A stretch of DNA of 64,000 bases from JACKII01 sp965222315 (GTDB taxonomy: Bacteria > Pseudomonadota > Alphaproteobacteria > Bin95), in assembly GCA_965222315.1 (NCBI GenBank), contig OZ244951.1, forward strand, positions 4,588,001-4,652,000, in the 5' to 3' direction. Position 1 is the stretch's first letter. Every line of letters starts with the position of its first letter. Made by a program: the position numbers and the translations under genes. Under the pieces are notes generated by a model. The model had not been told where the DNA came from, made no database searches, and worked only from the letters and a program-made list of their open reading frames with translations. Below are positions 33,279 through 42,564 of the stretch, one piece after another.

Positions 33279-34169
33279 ATGAGCCAGGAACAACTCGACA
33301 AGCTCGTAACCTTGCTGCGCGAGCGCCCGCAGCCCGACCCCAAGACCGTCGAGGCCATGCGCGACCGCATCAATGAAATCGGCGATAAGATGCCGCCGCC
33401 CGCCGACGCCACTGTCGAAAGCCTGACCGTGGCCGGATGCGCGGCAGAGTGGGTCTCTGCGCCCGGCTGCAACCCGGATCGCCAGGTGCTCTACCTGCAT
33501 GGCGGCGGCTACGTGATCGGCTCGCCGCACAGCCACCGCAACCTGGCCTACAACATCGCCAAGGCCGTGGACGGGCGCTGCCTCGTCATCGACTACCGTA
33601 TGGGACCGGAAGCCCCCTTTCCGGCCGCGGTGGACGATTCGGTTGCGGCCTGGCAGTGGATGCTGGCGGAGGGCGGCAATCCGGCCCGTATGGCGATCAT
33701 GGGAGACAGCGCCGGCGGCGGCCTGACCATCGCTGTGCTGGTCGCGCTGCGGGACAAGGGCATCCAGCTTCCCGCCTGCGCCGTCCCGATTTCGCCCTGG
33801 ACCGACCTGGAGGGCACCGGCGGCACGATCAAGTCCAAGGCGGACGAAGACCCGATGGTGGCCGAAGACGGCCTGCGCTGGTTTGCGGAGCTTTACCGCG
33901 GCGGGGCAGACGTGCGTGACCCGCTGGTCTCGCCTCTATACGCGGACCTTTCCGGCCTGCCGCCCATGCTGATCCAGGTGGGCTCGGCGGAGATCCTGCT
34001 GGACGATTCCAACCGCATCGCCGCCAAGGCCCGCAGCCAGGGCGTGGATGTGACGCTGGAGGTCTGGGATCGGATGCCTCACGTCTGGCACCTGTTCGCC
34101 CCCATGCTGGACGAGGGCCACGATGCCATCGCGAAGCTTGGCGCCTGGACCCGCGAGCGGACGGCTTAG
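33279..34169 (+). CDS. Alpha/beta-hydrolase, hormone-sensitive-lipase type (copy 1 of tandem pair)
   Basis: A 296-residue esterase. The oxyanion motif HGGGYVIGS, nucleophile elbow GDSAGGG, Asp in PPMLIQVGSAEILLDDS and His in MPHVWHLFAP give a complete catalytic set. Such HSL-family enzymes hydrolyse short-chain esters. It starts with MSQEQLDKLVTLLRERPQPDP, identical over 20 residues to its downstream neighbour, so the two arose by tandem duplication that includes the ribosome-binding region (GGAGACGCCC). Substrate unknown. Confidence 0.9.
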   Translation: MSQEQLDKLVTLLRERPQPDPKTVEAMRDRINEIGDKMPPPADATVESLTVAGCAAEWVSAPGCNPDRQVLYLHGGGYVIGSPHSHRNLAYNIAKAVDGRCLVIDYRMGPEAPFPAAVDDSVAAWQWMLAEGGNPARMAIMGDSAGGGLTIAVLVALRDKGIQLPACAVPISPWTDLEGTGGTIKSKADEDPMVAEDGLRWFAELYRGGADVRDPLVSPLYADLSGLPPMLIQVGSAEILLDDSNRIAAKARSQGVDVTLEVWDRMPHVWHLFAPMLDEGHDAIAKLGAWTRERTA

Positions 34170-34297
34170 AGGGCAAGAGCGCGCCGGCTGGAAATACCGG
34201 CACCCTTTCTTGGGGCGGGTTGCGTGCGTCTTGCGTATTGGGACGAGGCGCGGGCACACTGCCGTCTAATGAATAATGCCGATACGGAGACGCCCTC

Positions 34298-35188
34298 ATG
34301 AGCCAGGAACAACTCGACAAGCTTGTCACCCTTTTGCGTGAACGTCCGCAGCCGGACCCGCCGACCGTAGAGGCATTCCGCGCCCGCACCGAGGAAATGG
34401 GCGACAAGATGCCGGCCCCTCCCGAGGCCATCGTGGAAAAGATCACCGTCGCCGGCCGGCCGGCCGAGTGGGTCTCTGCCCCCGGCTGTAACCCGAACCG
34501 CCAGGCGCTCTACCTGCACGGCGGCGGTTATGTAATCGGTTCGCCAAACTCGCACCGCAATCTGGCCTACAACATTGCAAAGGCCATGGACGGGCGCTGC
34601 CTGGTGCTCGACTACCGCATGGCGCCGGAGGACCCGTTCCCCGCCGCCGTCGATGATGCGGTTGCGGCCTGGCAGTGGATGCTGGCCCAGGGCGGCAACC
34701 CGGCCCGCATGGCGATCATGGGCGATAGCGCGGGCGGCGGCCTCGCCATCGCGGCTCAGGCTGCCCTCAAGCAACAGGGTCTGCAACTCCCTGCCTGCTC
34801 CTGCTGCATCTCGCCCTGGACCGATTTGGAAGGCACCGGCGACAGCGTGAAATCGAAGGCGGATGTCGATCCGATGGTTACGGAGGAAGCATTGCACCGC
34901 TGGGGCGGCCTCTACCTGGACGGCGCGGACCAGCGCGACCCGCTCGCCTCCCCACTGTATGCCGATGTATCGGGCCTCGGACCGGTGCTGGTCCAGGTGG
35001 GCACGGCGGAGATCCTGATGGACGACTCCACCCGGTTTGCGGAAAAGGCCCGCGCTCAGGGCGTCGATGTAACGATCGAGCTTTGGGATGACATGCCCCA
35101 CATCTGGCACATCTTCGCGCCCATGCTTTCCGAAGGCGCCGACGCCATCGCAAAACTCGGCGCCTGGACCCGCGAGCGGACGGCCTAA
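34298..35188 (+). CDS. Alpha/beta-hydrolase, hormone-sensitive-lipase type (copy 2 of tandem pair)
   Basis: 296 residues, the same length and architecture as copy 1: HGGGYVIGS, GDSAGGG, GPVLVQVGTAEILMDDS and MPHIWHIFAP. Divergence is concentrated in the middle (for example SCCISPWTDLEG for VPISPWTDLEG), which lines the acyl pocket, so the copies may differ in substrate. It is followed six bases later by the Ldh-family oxidoreductase gene and the MFS carrier, likely one operon. Confidence 0.9.
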   Translation: MSQEQLDKLVTLLRERPQPDPPTVEAFRARTEEMGDKMPAPPEAIVEKITVAGRPAEWVSAPGCNPNRQALYLHGGGYVIGSPNSHRNLAYNIAKAMDGRCLVLDYRMAPEDPFPAAVDDAVAAWQWMLAQGGNPARMAIMGDSAGGGLAIAAQAALKQQGLQLPACSCCISPWTDLEGTGDSVKSKADVDPMVTEEALHRWGGLYLDGADQRDPLASPLYADVSGLGPVLVQVGTAEILMDDSTRFAEKARAQGVDVTIELWDDMPHIWHIFAPMLSEGADAIAKLGAWTRERTA

Positions 35189-35193
35189 GCCTC

Positions 35194-36219
35194 ATGAGCA
35201 CACCCACCGGAGAAACAGTCACCCTGTCCCTGGACGAAGTCCGCTCTCTCACCACTGCCGCGCTGATGGCGAGTGGGGCGGACCAGGCAAATGCCGACGC
35301 TACCGCCGATGTCGTGACCCGGGCGGAGCGCGATGGCTGCGCCTCCCATGGCGTTTTCCGCGTGCCCGGCTACTGCTCGGCGCTCAAGGCGAATGGGGTC
35401 AAGGGCGACGCCAAACCCAGGGTCGAGCGCCGCGCGCCCGGCGTGGTCCATGTGGATGGCGATGGAGGACTGGCCCCGCTGCCGATGGCGCTCGGTCATC
35501 CGGAACTGATCAAGGCGGCGCGCGAGAACGGCATCGCCTCGCTCGCGATCCAGAACTCCGCCCACTTCGCCGCGCTCTGGCCGGATGTGGAACCATTGGC
35601 GGAGCATGGCCTGCTCGCCATGAGCTTCGTCAACTCCCGCGCCTTCGTCGCGCCGGCGGGTGGCACCAAGCGGCTTTATGGCACCAATCCCATGTCCTTC
35701 GCCTGCCCCCGAGCGGACGGGAAAGCGCCGATGGTCTGGGACCAGGCTTCCAGCGCGTCGGCCCGCGGCGAAATCATGATCGCAGCCCGCGACGGCCACA
35801 GCGTCCCCGAAGGCTTCGGCCTCGGCCCGGACGGGCAGCCGACAACCGACCCGGCCGAAGTGCTGAAGGGCGTGCAGCTTGCCTTCGGCGGCTACAAGGG
35901 CGCGGCCATCGCCATGATGGTGGAGATTCTGGCGGCAGGGCTTTCCGGCGGGCAGTTTTCGTATGAGGCCGACGCGGAATATTCCGGCCACGGCGGCCCC
36001 TCCCACGCGGGCAACCTGGTGATCGCCATGGACCCGGCCAAGTATGGGGCTAACGACTTCCTAGCCCGCGTCGAGACCCTGTTCGGCATGATCCTGGACG
36101 ATGGCGACGCGAGGCTGCCCGGCGACCGCCGCCTCGCCAACCGCGCCCGCATCCCGGCGGAGGGTGCGGTCTTGCCCAAGCCTCTGGTGGACGAAGTCCG
36201 TGCGATAGCGGCGGGATAG
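35194..36219 (+). CDS. Ldh-family (malate/L-lactate dehydrogenase-like) NAD(P)H oxidoreductase
   Basis: A 341-residue member of the Ldh2/DpkA/YlbC family. The conserved His is in GCASHGVFRVPGY; NSAHFAALW, NPMSFACPRADG and GYKGAAIAMMVEILAAGL are family blocks. Members reduce keto-acids or cyclic imino-acids (delta-1-piperideine-2-carboxylate) or act on ureidoglycolate and malate; the sequence does not decide. It is probably co-transcribed with the esterases (five-base gap) and the MFS carrier (five-base gap). Confidence 0.87.
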   Translation: MSTPTGETVTLSLDEVRSLTTAALMASGADQANADATADVVTRAERDGCASHGVFRVPGYCSALKANGVKGDAKPRVERRAPGVVHVDGDGGLAPLPMALGHPELIKAARENGIASLAIQNSAHFAALWPDVEPLAEHGLLAMSFVNSRAFVAPAGGTKRLYGTNPMSFACPRADGKAPMVWDQASSASARGEIMIAARDGHSVPEGFGLGPDGQPTTDPAEVLKGVQLAFGGYKGAAIAMMVEILAAGLSGGQFSYEADAEYSGHGGPSHAGNLVIAMDPAKYGANDFLARVETLFGMILDDGDARLPGDRRLANRARIPAEGAVLPKPLVDEVRAIAAG

Positions 36220-36224
36220 AGCCT

Positions 36225-37472
36225 ATGCCCAGCCCGCCTGCAGCCAGCACCGGCATGCGCCGGTACGCGGTGCTTGTGTCGTCGCTCGCCTTCATGGTGA
36301 TAGGTACTGGCAGCGTTTATTTCCTGGTGGTGGCGCTGAAGCTCATCACGGCGGAGTTCGACTGGCCGCGCGTCGTGCCCTCCACCGCCTACGGCCTGCA
36401 ATACATTGGCGGCGGTGTCGGCGGCATCTTCATGGGCTGGTGCCTGGACAAGGCGGGGATGGGCATCCCTGCCCTGATCGCTGCAGTGATGATCGGGCTC
36501 GGCACCATCCTGACCAGCTATGTCACCCAGCCGTGGGAACTCTACGTCATCTATGGCCTGATGCTTGGCTTCCTAGGGCGGGCGGCGCTGTTCTCGCCAC
36601 TGACCGCCAATATAACCCATTGGTTCGCCGACAAGAAAAGCATGGCCGTCGGCATCGTCGGCTCGGGCCAGGCCCTTTCCGGGGCGCTCTGGCCGCCGGT
36701 GTTTCAGTTCATGTTCGACCAGATGGGCTGGCGGGAAACCGCCGTTTGGTATGGCATCTTCGTCCTATCCACCATGCTGCCCCTGGTCCTTATCCTGCGC
36801 TGGAAGGCGCCGGCAGTGGGGGCAGCAATGCCGGCGCCGAAGGCCGGCGCAAGAATCCGCGACCGGCAGCGCTTCCTTGTCGGCCTCTCTCCCCTCAAGA
36901 TGCAGATGATGCTCTCGGTCGCCTCTGTCGGTTGTTGCGTGGCCATGTCGCTGCCGCTCGCGCATATCGTCAGCCATGTGACGGACCTGGGCTTCGATGC
37001 CGCCAACGCCGCGACAGTGCTGTCGGTGATGCTGATCTGCGCCTCGATGGCGAGTTTCTTCGGTGTCGGCTTTCTGGGTGGACGGCTCGGCGGCCTCAAG
37101 GCGATTTTCATCTTTTCCACCGCCCAGGCAGTATTCCTGGCCGCGTTTGCCTTTGTCGACAGCCTCACCTCGGTCTATCTGGTGGCCGCCCTGTTCGGGC
37201 TGGGCTATGGCGGCATCCTGCCCTGCTATCCGGTCATCGTGCGCGAGTATCTGCCCGCGCCGGAGGTCGGGCGGCGAACCGGTGTCGTCATCCTGTTCGC
37301 GGGCAGCGGCATGGCGCTGGGCTCATGGCTCGGCGGCGTGATGTTCGACCTGACCGGGTCCTACAATGCGGCCTTCCTGATCGGCTCCGCCTTCAATCTG
37401 GCCAATCTGGCGATCATCGCGACCCTGATTTACGAGACCAGGCGCGGCAACGCGATGGCGGCGCCTGCCTGA
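36225..37472 (+). CDS. MFS transporter (OFA-like)
   Basis: A 415-residue carrier with twelve hydrophobic helices. The loop 2-3 motif region (GIFMGWCLDKAGMGIP), the mid-membrane ITHWFADKKSMAVGIVGSGQALSGALWPP and the last motif AGSGMALGSWLGGVMFDLTGSYNAAF match the oxalate/formate antiporter-like branch of MFS. It likely imports a carboxylate handled by the adjacent Ldh-family enzyme; this is inferred from operon position. Confidence 0.85.
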   Translation: MPSPPAASTGMRRYAVLVSSLAFMVIGTGSVYFLVVALKLITAEFDWPRVVPSTAYGLQYIGGGVGGIFMGWCLDKAGMGIPALIAAVMIGLGTILTSYVTQPWELYVIYGLMLGFLGRAALFSPLTANITHWFADKKSMAVGIVGSGQALSGALWPPVFQFMFDQMGWRETAVWYGIFVLSTMLPLVLILRWKAPAVGAAMPAPKAGARIRDRQRFLVGLSPLKMQMMLSVASVGCCVAMSLPLAHIVSHVTDLGFDAANAATVLSVMLICASMASFFGVGFLGGRLGGLKAIFIFSTAQAVFLAAFAFVDSLTSVYLVAALFGLGYGGILPCYPVIVREYLPAPEVGRRTGVVILFAGSGMALGSWLGGVMFDLTGSYNAAFLIGSAFNLANLAIIATLIYETRRGNAMAAPA

Positions 37473-37490
37473 TCCCGGATGCAGCCCGTT

Positions 37491-38591
37491 CTATGGCAGC
37501 TTTATCACTCTGCCCTCCGTGTGAGAGCGCTCCATCGCGTCGATCAGCGCGTGACGGCGGATGGCGTGGTTGAAGTCAGGGGACGGATCGGTTCCTGACT
37601 GCATGGCGGCGGCGAACCGCGCGTATGCCTGGCCGACATTCCGACCGGGGCCAGCAGCCATATCCGCCGGGACCAGGGTGTAACTGGCAGGCGGTGTGAC
37701 CTCCTCAAGCTTGGCATCACCGATAGCGAGGTGCAGCACGCTGGGGCCAATGTTGAGGGATTTCGATGTGATTACCAGCGTGCCTTTGCGGCCATAGATT
37801 TCCATGCGGGTTCCGCTGGCGTTGTGAGGGACGCTGGCCACTTGGTAGGAAACTTCCGCACCGTTCTTCAACACGCCGGCGGCGGTAACCGTGTCCGGCG
37901 CATCAACGGGGAAATCCTCGCCAGTTACCGCGTGTTTCCACATGTCGATGCGTGTTGTGACCCGCGCGCTGACCTCAGCGAACTCGCCCAGCAGGTAGCA
38001 AAGCGCATCGATGGAATGGCCGCCCGGAATGGTCATGGGATTGGCGCCGTTTGCCCGGATTCCTTGCCAGATGCGGCCGTCGCCCCGTTCCGGGATAGCC
38101 CCGACGATGACGCTCAGGTTGACGGTGACAATGTCGCCGATCTCGCCATTCGCAATCAGGTCGCGGGCATACATGATTGCCGGATCGCTTTGCGCCTGCA
38201 GGCCGACCAGGGTCTGTACGCCGGCGGCCTTGGCGGCATCGGCCATTTCCGTCGCGTCCGCCAGATTGGCGCCCAATGGCCATTCGCAGCAAACGGGCTT
38301 TTTGGCTTGAAGGGCGGGCATGACCAATTGCTTGTGCCAGGGCACGCGGACAACAACGGCGATCAGGTCAACTTCGGGATGAGCGACCATCGCGTTCATA
38401 TCGTGAAAGGCGAGCGCTGCCCCAAACTTTTCCGCGGAGGCTTTGGCCGTTTCCTCGTGCGCGGTGCATACCGCCTTCAGCTCAAAGCCCGGCAATGCCT
38501 GTAGCGCGGGGACATGGGCATTTGCGCCCCAGCCGCTGCCGCCCGGTGTTACGGTTGCGCCGACGATTCCAACCCTGATTTTGTTTGCCAC
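37491..38591 (-). CDS. Gfo/Idh/MocA family oxidoreductase
   Basis: 366 residues from GTG 38591, which AAGGGA precedes by seven bases; a TTG at 38615 would add eight residues. The Rossmann start VGIVGATVTPGGSGWGANAHV, the conserved EWPLGANLADATEM (equivalent of the EKP motif, here CEWP) and GGHSIDALCYLLGEF are readable. The family acts on sugars, inositols or related polyols with NAD(P). Substrate unknown; no sugar transporter is adjacent. Confidence 0.87.
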   Translation of the reverse strand: MANKIRVGIVGATVTPGGSGWGANAHVPALQALPGFELKAVCTAHEETAKASAEKFGAALAFHDMNAMVAHPEVDLIAVVVRVPWHKQLVMPALQAKKPVCCEWPLGANLADATEMADAAKAAGVQTLVGLQAQSDPAIMYARDLIANGEIGDIVTVNLSVIVGAIPERGDGRIWQGIRANGANPMTIPGGHSIDALCYLLGEFAEVSARVTTRIDMWKHAVTGEDFPVDAPDTVTAAGVLKNGAEVSYQVASVPHNASGTRMEIYGRKGTLVITSKSLNIGPSVLHLAIGDAKLEEVTPPASYTLVPADMAAGPGRNVGQAYARFAAAMQSGTDPSPDFNHAIRRHALIDAMERSHTEGRVIKLP

Positions 38592-38817
38592 GGTAGTATC
38601 CCTTGCTTGAGGCAACGCTTCAGCACTGCCAGATGGGCTAGCCTAGCATAGACAAGGGTTTCGGGTCAGCCGGGCTTTCGGCAGACGGACCGATACGGCA
38701 TCGGGGCTTGTTTGGTTGTGGTGGCAGGCAACATGGCGGGATTCCGGCCCGGGTAAGTCTGGTCGCCGTTTACCATTTCTTGAGGAAACCGCGAGCTATC
38801 CCCCGGCAAAAATGAAA

Positions 38818-38849
38818 CAAGGGGCTAACCGTGTCCGGCTAACCCCTTG
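38818..38849 (-). terminator. Intrinsic terminator of tRNA-Pro
   Basis: CAAGGGG (38818-38824) pairs with CCCCTTG (38843-38849). On the minus strand the hairpin is followed by GTTTCATTTTTG, a T-rich tract. It lies directly after the tRNA 3' end. Confidence 0.65.
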
Positions 38850-38856
38850 GTCAAAA

Positions 38857-38933
38857 TGGTCGGAGTGAGAGGATTCGAACCTCCGGCCCCTGCCTCCCGA
38901 AGACAGTGCTCTACCAGGCTGAGCTACACTCCG
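38857..38933 (-). tRNA. tRNA-Pro (CGG)
   Basis: The 77-base cloverleaf reads CGGAGTG on the 5' acceptor side pairing with its complement at the 3' end, then the D-arm GCTCAGCCTGGTAGAGC, an anticodon arm CTGTC-TTCGGGA-GGCAG with anticodon CGG, and the T-arm GGTTCGAATCC. CCA is encoded in the DNA. It lies 68 bases downstream of the polyprenyl synthase gene on the same strand. Confidence 0.95.
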
Positions 38934-39001
38934 CTGCCAAGCAAGGCCGCTCGTATACTAGCCGTGTCCGGGGAAGGCAAGCGTCTCTGCGCCGATTCCG
39001 G

Positions 39002-40015
39002 TCAGAAAGCGCGTTCAACGCAAAACGCCGCAATATCTTCCAGTGCATATCGGTAGGCGTTGGCGGGAAAGATCGACAAAGCCTCCGCCGCGGCGTTCGC
39101 GTGCGCGACCGCCACCCGGCCCGTTTCGGCCAGGGAGTCGTACTTGGTCAGCAGGCATTGCGCTTCCGCCAGATCGGCGTCGGAGGCATTGCCATCGCCG
39201 ATGGTGCGTTGCCAGAACGCGCGCTCTGCTTCCGTCCCCTTCTGGAAGGCGATGATGATCGGCAGGGTCACCTTGCCCTCGCGGAAATCATCGCCAATCG
39301 TCTTGCCAAGTGCGGCTTGGTCGGCGTCATAGTCCAAGCGGTCGTCGATCAGCTGGAAGGCCACGCCCAGTTCCTTACCGAAGCGGCGGAGGGCGGCGGC
39401 TTCGTCCACAGGGCGTCCGGCGATGACCCCGCCCACTTCGGCAGCGGCGGCGAACAGGGCTGCGGTCTTGCCTTCGATCACCCGCATATAGTCATCGACG
39501 CTGGTGGAGGGCTCGCCCGCCGTGGTGAGTTGCAGCACCTCGCCCGCGGCGATGGTCGCGGAGGCGTCGGAGAGGATGCGGAGCACATCGATGGAGCCCG
39601 TGTTTACCATCAACTGGAAGGAGCGGCTGAACAGGAAATCGCCCACTAGAACGCTCGCCTGGTTGCCCCAGACAGCGTTGGCGGTATCCCGGCCACGGCG
39701 CAGGTCGCTTTCGTCCACCACATCGTCATGCAGCAGCGTGGCCGTGTGAATAAATTCGACGGATGCCGCGAGGCTCCAGTGATGCGCGCCCTCATACCCG
39801 CACATGCGCGCCGCTGCGAGCGTCAACAGCGGACGCAGCCGCTTGCCGCCGGACGCAACGATATAGCTCGCCAATTCCGGAATCAGCGGAACCGGGCTCT
39901 GCATATACTCGATGATCAGGCGGTTGACTTCAGCCATGTCGGCCGCGACCAGACCATGGAGCGTGGTCAGCGCGTCGGTTGATGGAGTAGCCTGAGCGAT
40001 GTCGGGTGGAGCCAC
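39002..40015 (-). CDS. ispB: Polyprenyl (octa/decaprenyl) diphosphate synthase
   Basis: 337 residues from GTG 40015, with AAGGGGG just upstream; ATG 40052 is a possible longer start. The two aspartate-rich motifs are present: LLHDDVVDESDLRRG and FQLIDDRLDYDAD, with SGGKRLRPLLTLAA before them and GKTIGDDFREGKVTLPIIIA after. This enzyme makes the long prenyl chain of ubiquinone. It is divergent from the DUF2007 gene, an arrangement common in alphaproteobacteria. Confidence 0.93.
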   Translation of the reverse strand: MAPPDIAQATPSTDALTTLHGLVAADMAEVNRLIIEYMQSPVPLIPELASYIVASGGKRLRPLLTLAAARMCGYEGAHHWSLAASVEFIHTATLLHDDVVDESDLRRGRDTANAVWGNQASVLVGDFLFSRSFQLMVNTGSIDVLRILSDASATIAAGEVLQLTTAGEPSTSVDDYMRVIEGKTAALFAAAAEVGGVIAGRPVDEAAALRRFGKELGVAFQLIDDRLDYDADQAALGKTIGDDFREGKVTLPIIIAFQKGTEAERAFWQRTIGDGNASDADLAEAQCLLTKYDSLAETGRVAVAHANAAAEALSIFPANAYRYALEDIAAFCVERAF

Positions 40016-40128
40016 AATGCCCCCTTGCGAGAACAGAAAGGACGCTACCATAGGTCTGGCGCGACCAGCGTCAACTAGGCCAGATGGCTGAACATCGCCC
40101 CTTCCGCAAGGACGAAGGACAATCTGTC

Positions 40129-40359
40129 GTGAAACCAGTGTTACGGACCAACAACCTGGTCGAGCTTTCCTGGGCCCAGGTGGTGCTGGCCGAGGCCGGG
40201 ATCGAGGCCGTGGTGTTCGATGCTCACAATAGTATGGCGGAGGGCAGCATTGGCGCGATTCCAAGGCGTTTGATGGTTGACGACATTGATGAAAGCCGCG
40301 CCGAATGGGCCTTGCGCACGGCCCGCGCCGCGCTGGACGGCGATGCGGATGACCCTTGA
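40129..40359 (+). CDS. DUF2007 putative signal-transducing small protein
   Basis: 76 residues from GTG 40129 (AAGGAC upstream), giving a start VKPVLRTNNLVELSWAQVVL that matches the family; ATG 40084 would add 15 residues. EAGIEAVVFDAHNSMAEGSIGAIPRRLMV is the DUF2007 core. Function is unknown; the fold is PII-like. Its end overlaps the methyltransferase start, implying translational coupling. Confidence 0.8.
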   Translation: MKPVLRTNNLVELSWAQVVLAEAGIEAVVFDAHNSMAEGSIGAIPRRLMVDDIDESRAEWALRTARAALDGDADDP

Positions 40360-41119
40360 CGCCTTGTTTCCGGACGGCTTCAGCCATGACACGCTGCTGG
40401 GCGGACGGGTCAAAATAGCCCAGCCGAAAGGCGGCTACCGCGTTGCGGTCGATCCGGTTTTGCTGGCCGCCGCCGTGCCTGCCGCCCCTGGGGAGCGTCT
40501 GGCGGACCTCGGCACGGGTACGGGAGCAGTGGCGCTTTGCCTCGCCGCGCGGACGGCGGATTGCCGGATCGCGGCGCTGGAGCTTGAAGCCGATCTGGTG
40601 GAACTCACCCGCAGCAACGTGCAGGAAAACGGCTTCGGCGCGCGCGTGACGGTGAGCCGGGGCGATGTTGCGGCACCGCCATTTGCACCCGGCAGCTTCG
40701 GCCATGTGGCGATGAACCCGCCCTATCTGTCCGCGGGTAAGGCGACGGCCCCGGCCGGCCGTCTGCGCCGGGTTGCCGCGTTGGAGGGCAGCGCAAAGCT
40801 GCGCGACTGGCTGCTTGCAGGCTGGCGCCTGACCAAACCAGGCGGCACCGTCACGCTCATCCACCGGGCCGACCGGCTGGACGAGATCATCGCCGGGTTG
40901 CGTAGTCTGCAACCGGGTGGATGCACCGTCATACCCCTCTGGCCGAAAGCGGGCGAACCTGCTCATCGGGTGTTGGTGCGCTGCCGGAAGGGGGACGCCA
41001 GCCCCTTCGCGCTTTGGCCCGGCCTGGTTCTGCATGAGACTTCCGGGGCATTCACCCCGGCGGCGGAAAAGATCCTTCGCGATGGCTGGGCCTTGGACGA
41101 AGCGCTAGCAACGCTATAA
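40343..41119 (+). CDS. TrmN6-like methyltransferase (tRNA1(Val) A37 N6-methyltransferase family)
   Basis: 258 residues. The N-terminal RVKIAQPKGGYRVAVDPVLLAAAVP, SAM motif LADLGTGTGAVALCLA and catalytic NPPY (AMNPPYLSAG) define the TrmN6/YfiC family of N6-adenine methyltransferases. These modify A37 next to the anticodon of tRNA-Val in E. coli. It overlaps the DUF2007 gene by 17 bases. The start is one of two close ATGs (40343 or 40349). Confidence 0.87.
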   Translation: MRMTLDALFPDGFSHDTLLGGRVKIAQPKGGYRVAVDPVLLAAAVPAAPGERLADLGTGTGAVALCLAARTADCRIAALELEADLVELTRSNVQENGFGARVTVSRGDVAAPPFAPGSFGHVAMNPPYLSAGKATAPAGRLRRVAALEGSAKLRDWLLAGWRLTKPGGTVTLIHRADRLDEIIAGLRSLQPGGCTVIPLWPKAGEPAHRVLVRCRKGDASPFALWPGLVLHETSGAFTPAAEKILRDGWALDEALATL

Positions 41120-41170
41120 GTAGGGGCAGCAACGCGGCGCTTGCTGCGACGGATTAAAGGAGGTGCGCCA

Positions 41171-42535
41171 ATGGCGTCCCAGTACGATTATGACCTGTAC
41201 GTGATCGGCGCCGGCTCCGGCGGCGTCCGCGCCAGCCGCATGGCTTCCATGGCCGGGGCGAAGGTGGGCATCTGCGAAGACAACCGCATCGGCGGCACCT
41301 GCGTGCTGCGCGGCTGTATTCCGAAGAAGCTGCTGGTCTACGCAGCCCACTACCATCACGACTTTCAGGACGCGGTCGCCTATGGCTGGGACCCGGTCTC
41401 GCCGGGGCATGACTGGAAGAAGCTGATCGACAACAAGAACGCCGAAACCGACCGGCTGAATGGCATTTACAAGAACCTGCTGACCGGTGCGAACGTCGAT
41501 ATGCACGAGGCCCGCGGGCGCTTGCTTGATGCGCACACGCTGATGGTAGGCGACAAGAAGATCACGGCAGACAAAATCCTGATCGCGACCGGCGGCTGGC
41601 CCTATGTGCCGGATATTCCTGGCAAGGAATACGCCATCACCTCCAACGAAGCGCTGGACCTGGAATGGCGGCCGCCGCGGGTGCTGATCGTCGGCGGCGG
41701 CTATATCGCGGTGGAGTTCGCGGGCGTGTTCGCCGGCCTCGGCAGCGAGACCAAGATGGTGGTGCGCTCCAAGCTGCTGCGCGGCTTCGATGACGATCTG
41801 GGCATCGAACTGGGCCAGGCGCTGGAACGCGACGATGTCGAGTGCATCTATGGCGTCAATATCATGCGCATCGAGAAGACCGCGCGCGGCCTCTGCGCCT
41901 ATCTGGATGATGGCAACACGATCGAGACCGACACAATCATGTACGCCACGGGCCGCAACCCGAACACAAGGGGCATCGGGCTGGAAGACGTCGGCGTAGA
42001 ACTCGGCAAGGACGGCGAGATTCTGGTGGACGAATATTCCAAGACCAGCGTCGACAACATCTACGCTATCGGCGACGTGACGGACCGGATGCAGCTAACC
42101 CCGGTAGCCTTACACGAAGCCATGTGCCTGGTGGCAACGCTCTACAAGGATACGCCGACCAGGCCCGGCTACGACAACATCGCCACCGCCGTGTTCTCCA
42201 CGCCGCCCATCGGCACCGTCGGCCTGACCGAGGAGGAGGCGCGGGCGCGTTTCGGCAAGGTCGATGTCTACAAGAGCCGCTTCCGCCCCCTGAAGCACAC
42301 CCTGACCAAGCGGGATCATTTCAGCTTCATGAAGCTGATTGTGGACCAGAAAACCGATGTGGTTTTGGGCGCGCACATGATCGGCGACGATTCGGCGGAG
42401 ATCGCGCAGGGCCTCGCCATTGCGCTGAAATGCGGGGCGACCAAGGCCCAGTTCGACGCGACCATCGGCATCCACCCGACCGCGGCGGAAGAGTTCGTCA
42501 CCATGCGGACGAAGGAGCCCGACCCGGACGAATAG
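41171..42535 (+). CDS. gor: Glutathione-disulfide reductase
   Basis: A 454-residue FAD enzyme reducing oxidised glutathione with NADPH. FAD-binding GAGSGGVRASR, the redox disulfide Cys44/Cys49 (GGTCVLRGCIPKKLL), the NADPH Rossmann GGGYIAVEFAGVFAGLG, and the C-terminal active-site His-Glu (GIHPTAAEEFVT) are all present. AAAGGAGGTG lies six bases before ATG 41171. It follows the methyltransferase gene closely. Confidence 0.94.
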   Translation: MASQYDYDLYVIGAGSGGVRASRMASMAGAKVGICEDNRIGGTCVLRGCIPKKLLVYAAHYHHDFQDAVAYGWDPVSPGHDWKKLIDNKNAETDRLNGIYKNLLTGANVDMHEARGRLLDAHTLMVGDKKITADKILIATGGWPYVPDIPGKEYAITSNEALDLEWRPPRVLIVGGGYIAVEFAGVFAGLGSETKMVVRSKLLRGFDDDLGIELGQALERDDVECIYGVNIMRIEKTARGLCAYLDDGNTIETDTIMYATGRNPNTRGIGLEDVGVELGKDGEILVDEYSKTSVDNIYAIGDVTDRMQLTPVALHEAMCLVATLYKDTPTRPGYDNIATAVFSTPPIGTVGLTEEEARARFGKVDVYKSRFRPLKHTLTKRDHFSFMKLIVDQKTDVVLGAHMIGDDSAEIAQGLAIALKCGATKAQFDATIGIHPTAAEEFVTMRTKEPDPDE

Positions 42536-42564
42536 CACTTCGGGATTCCGGGATAGGGCGGCAG

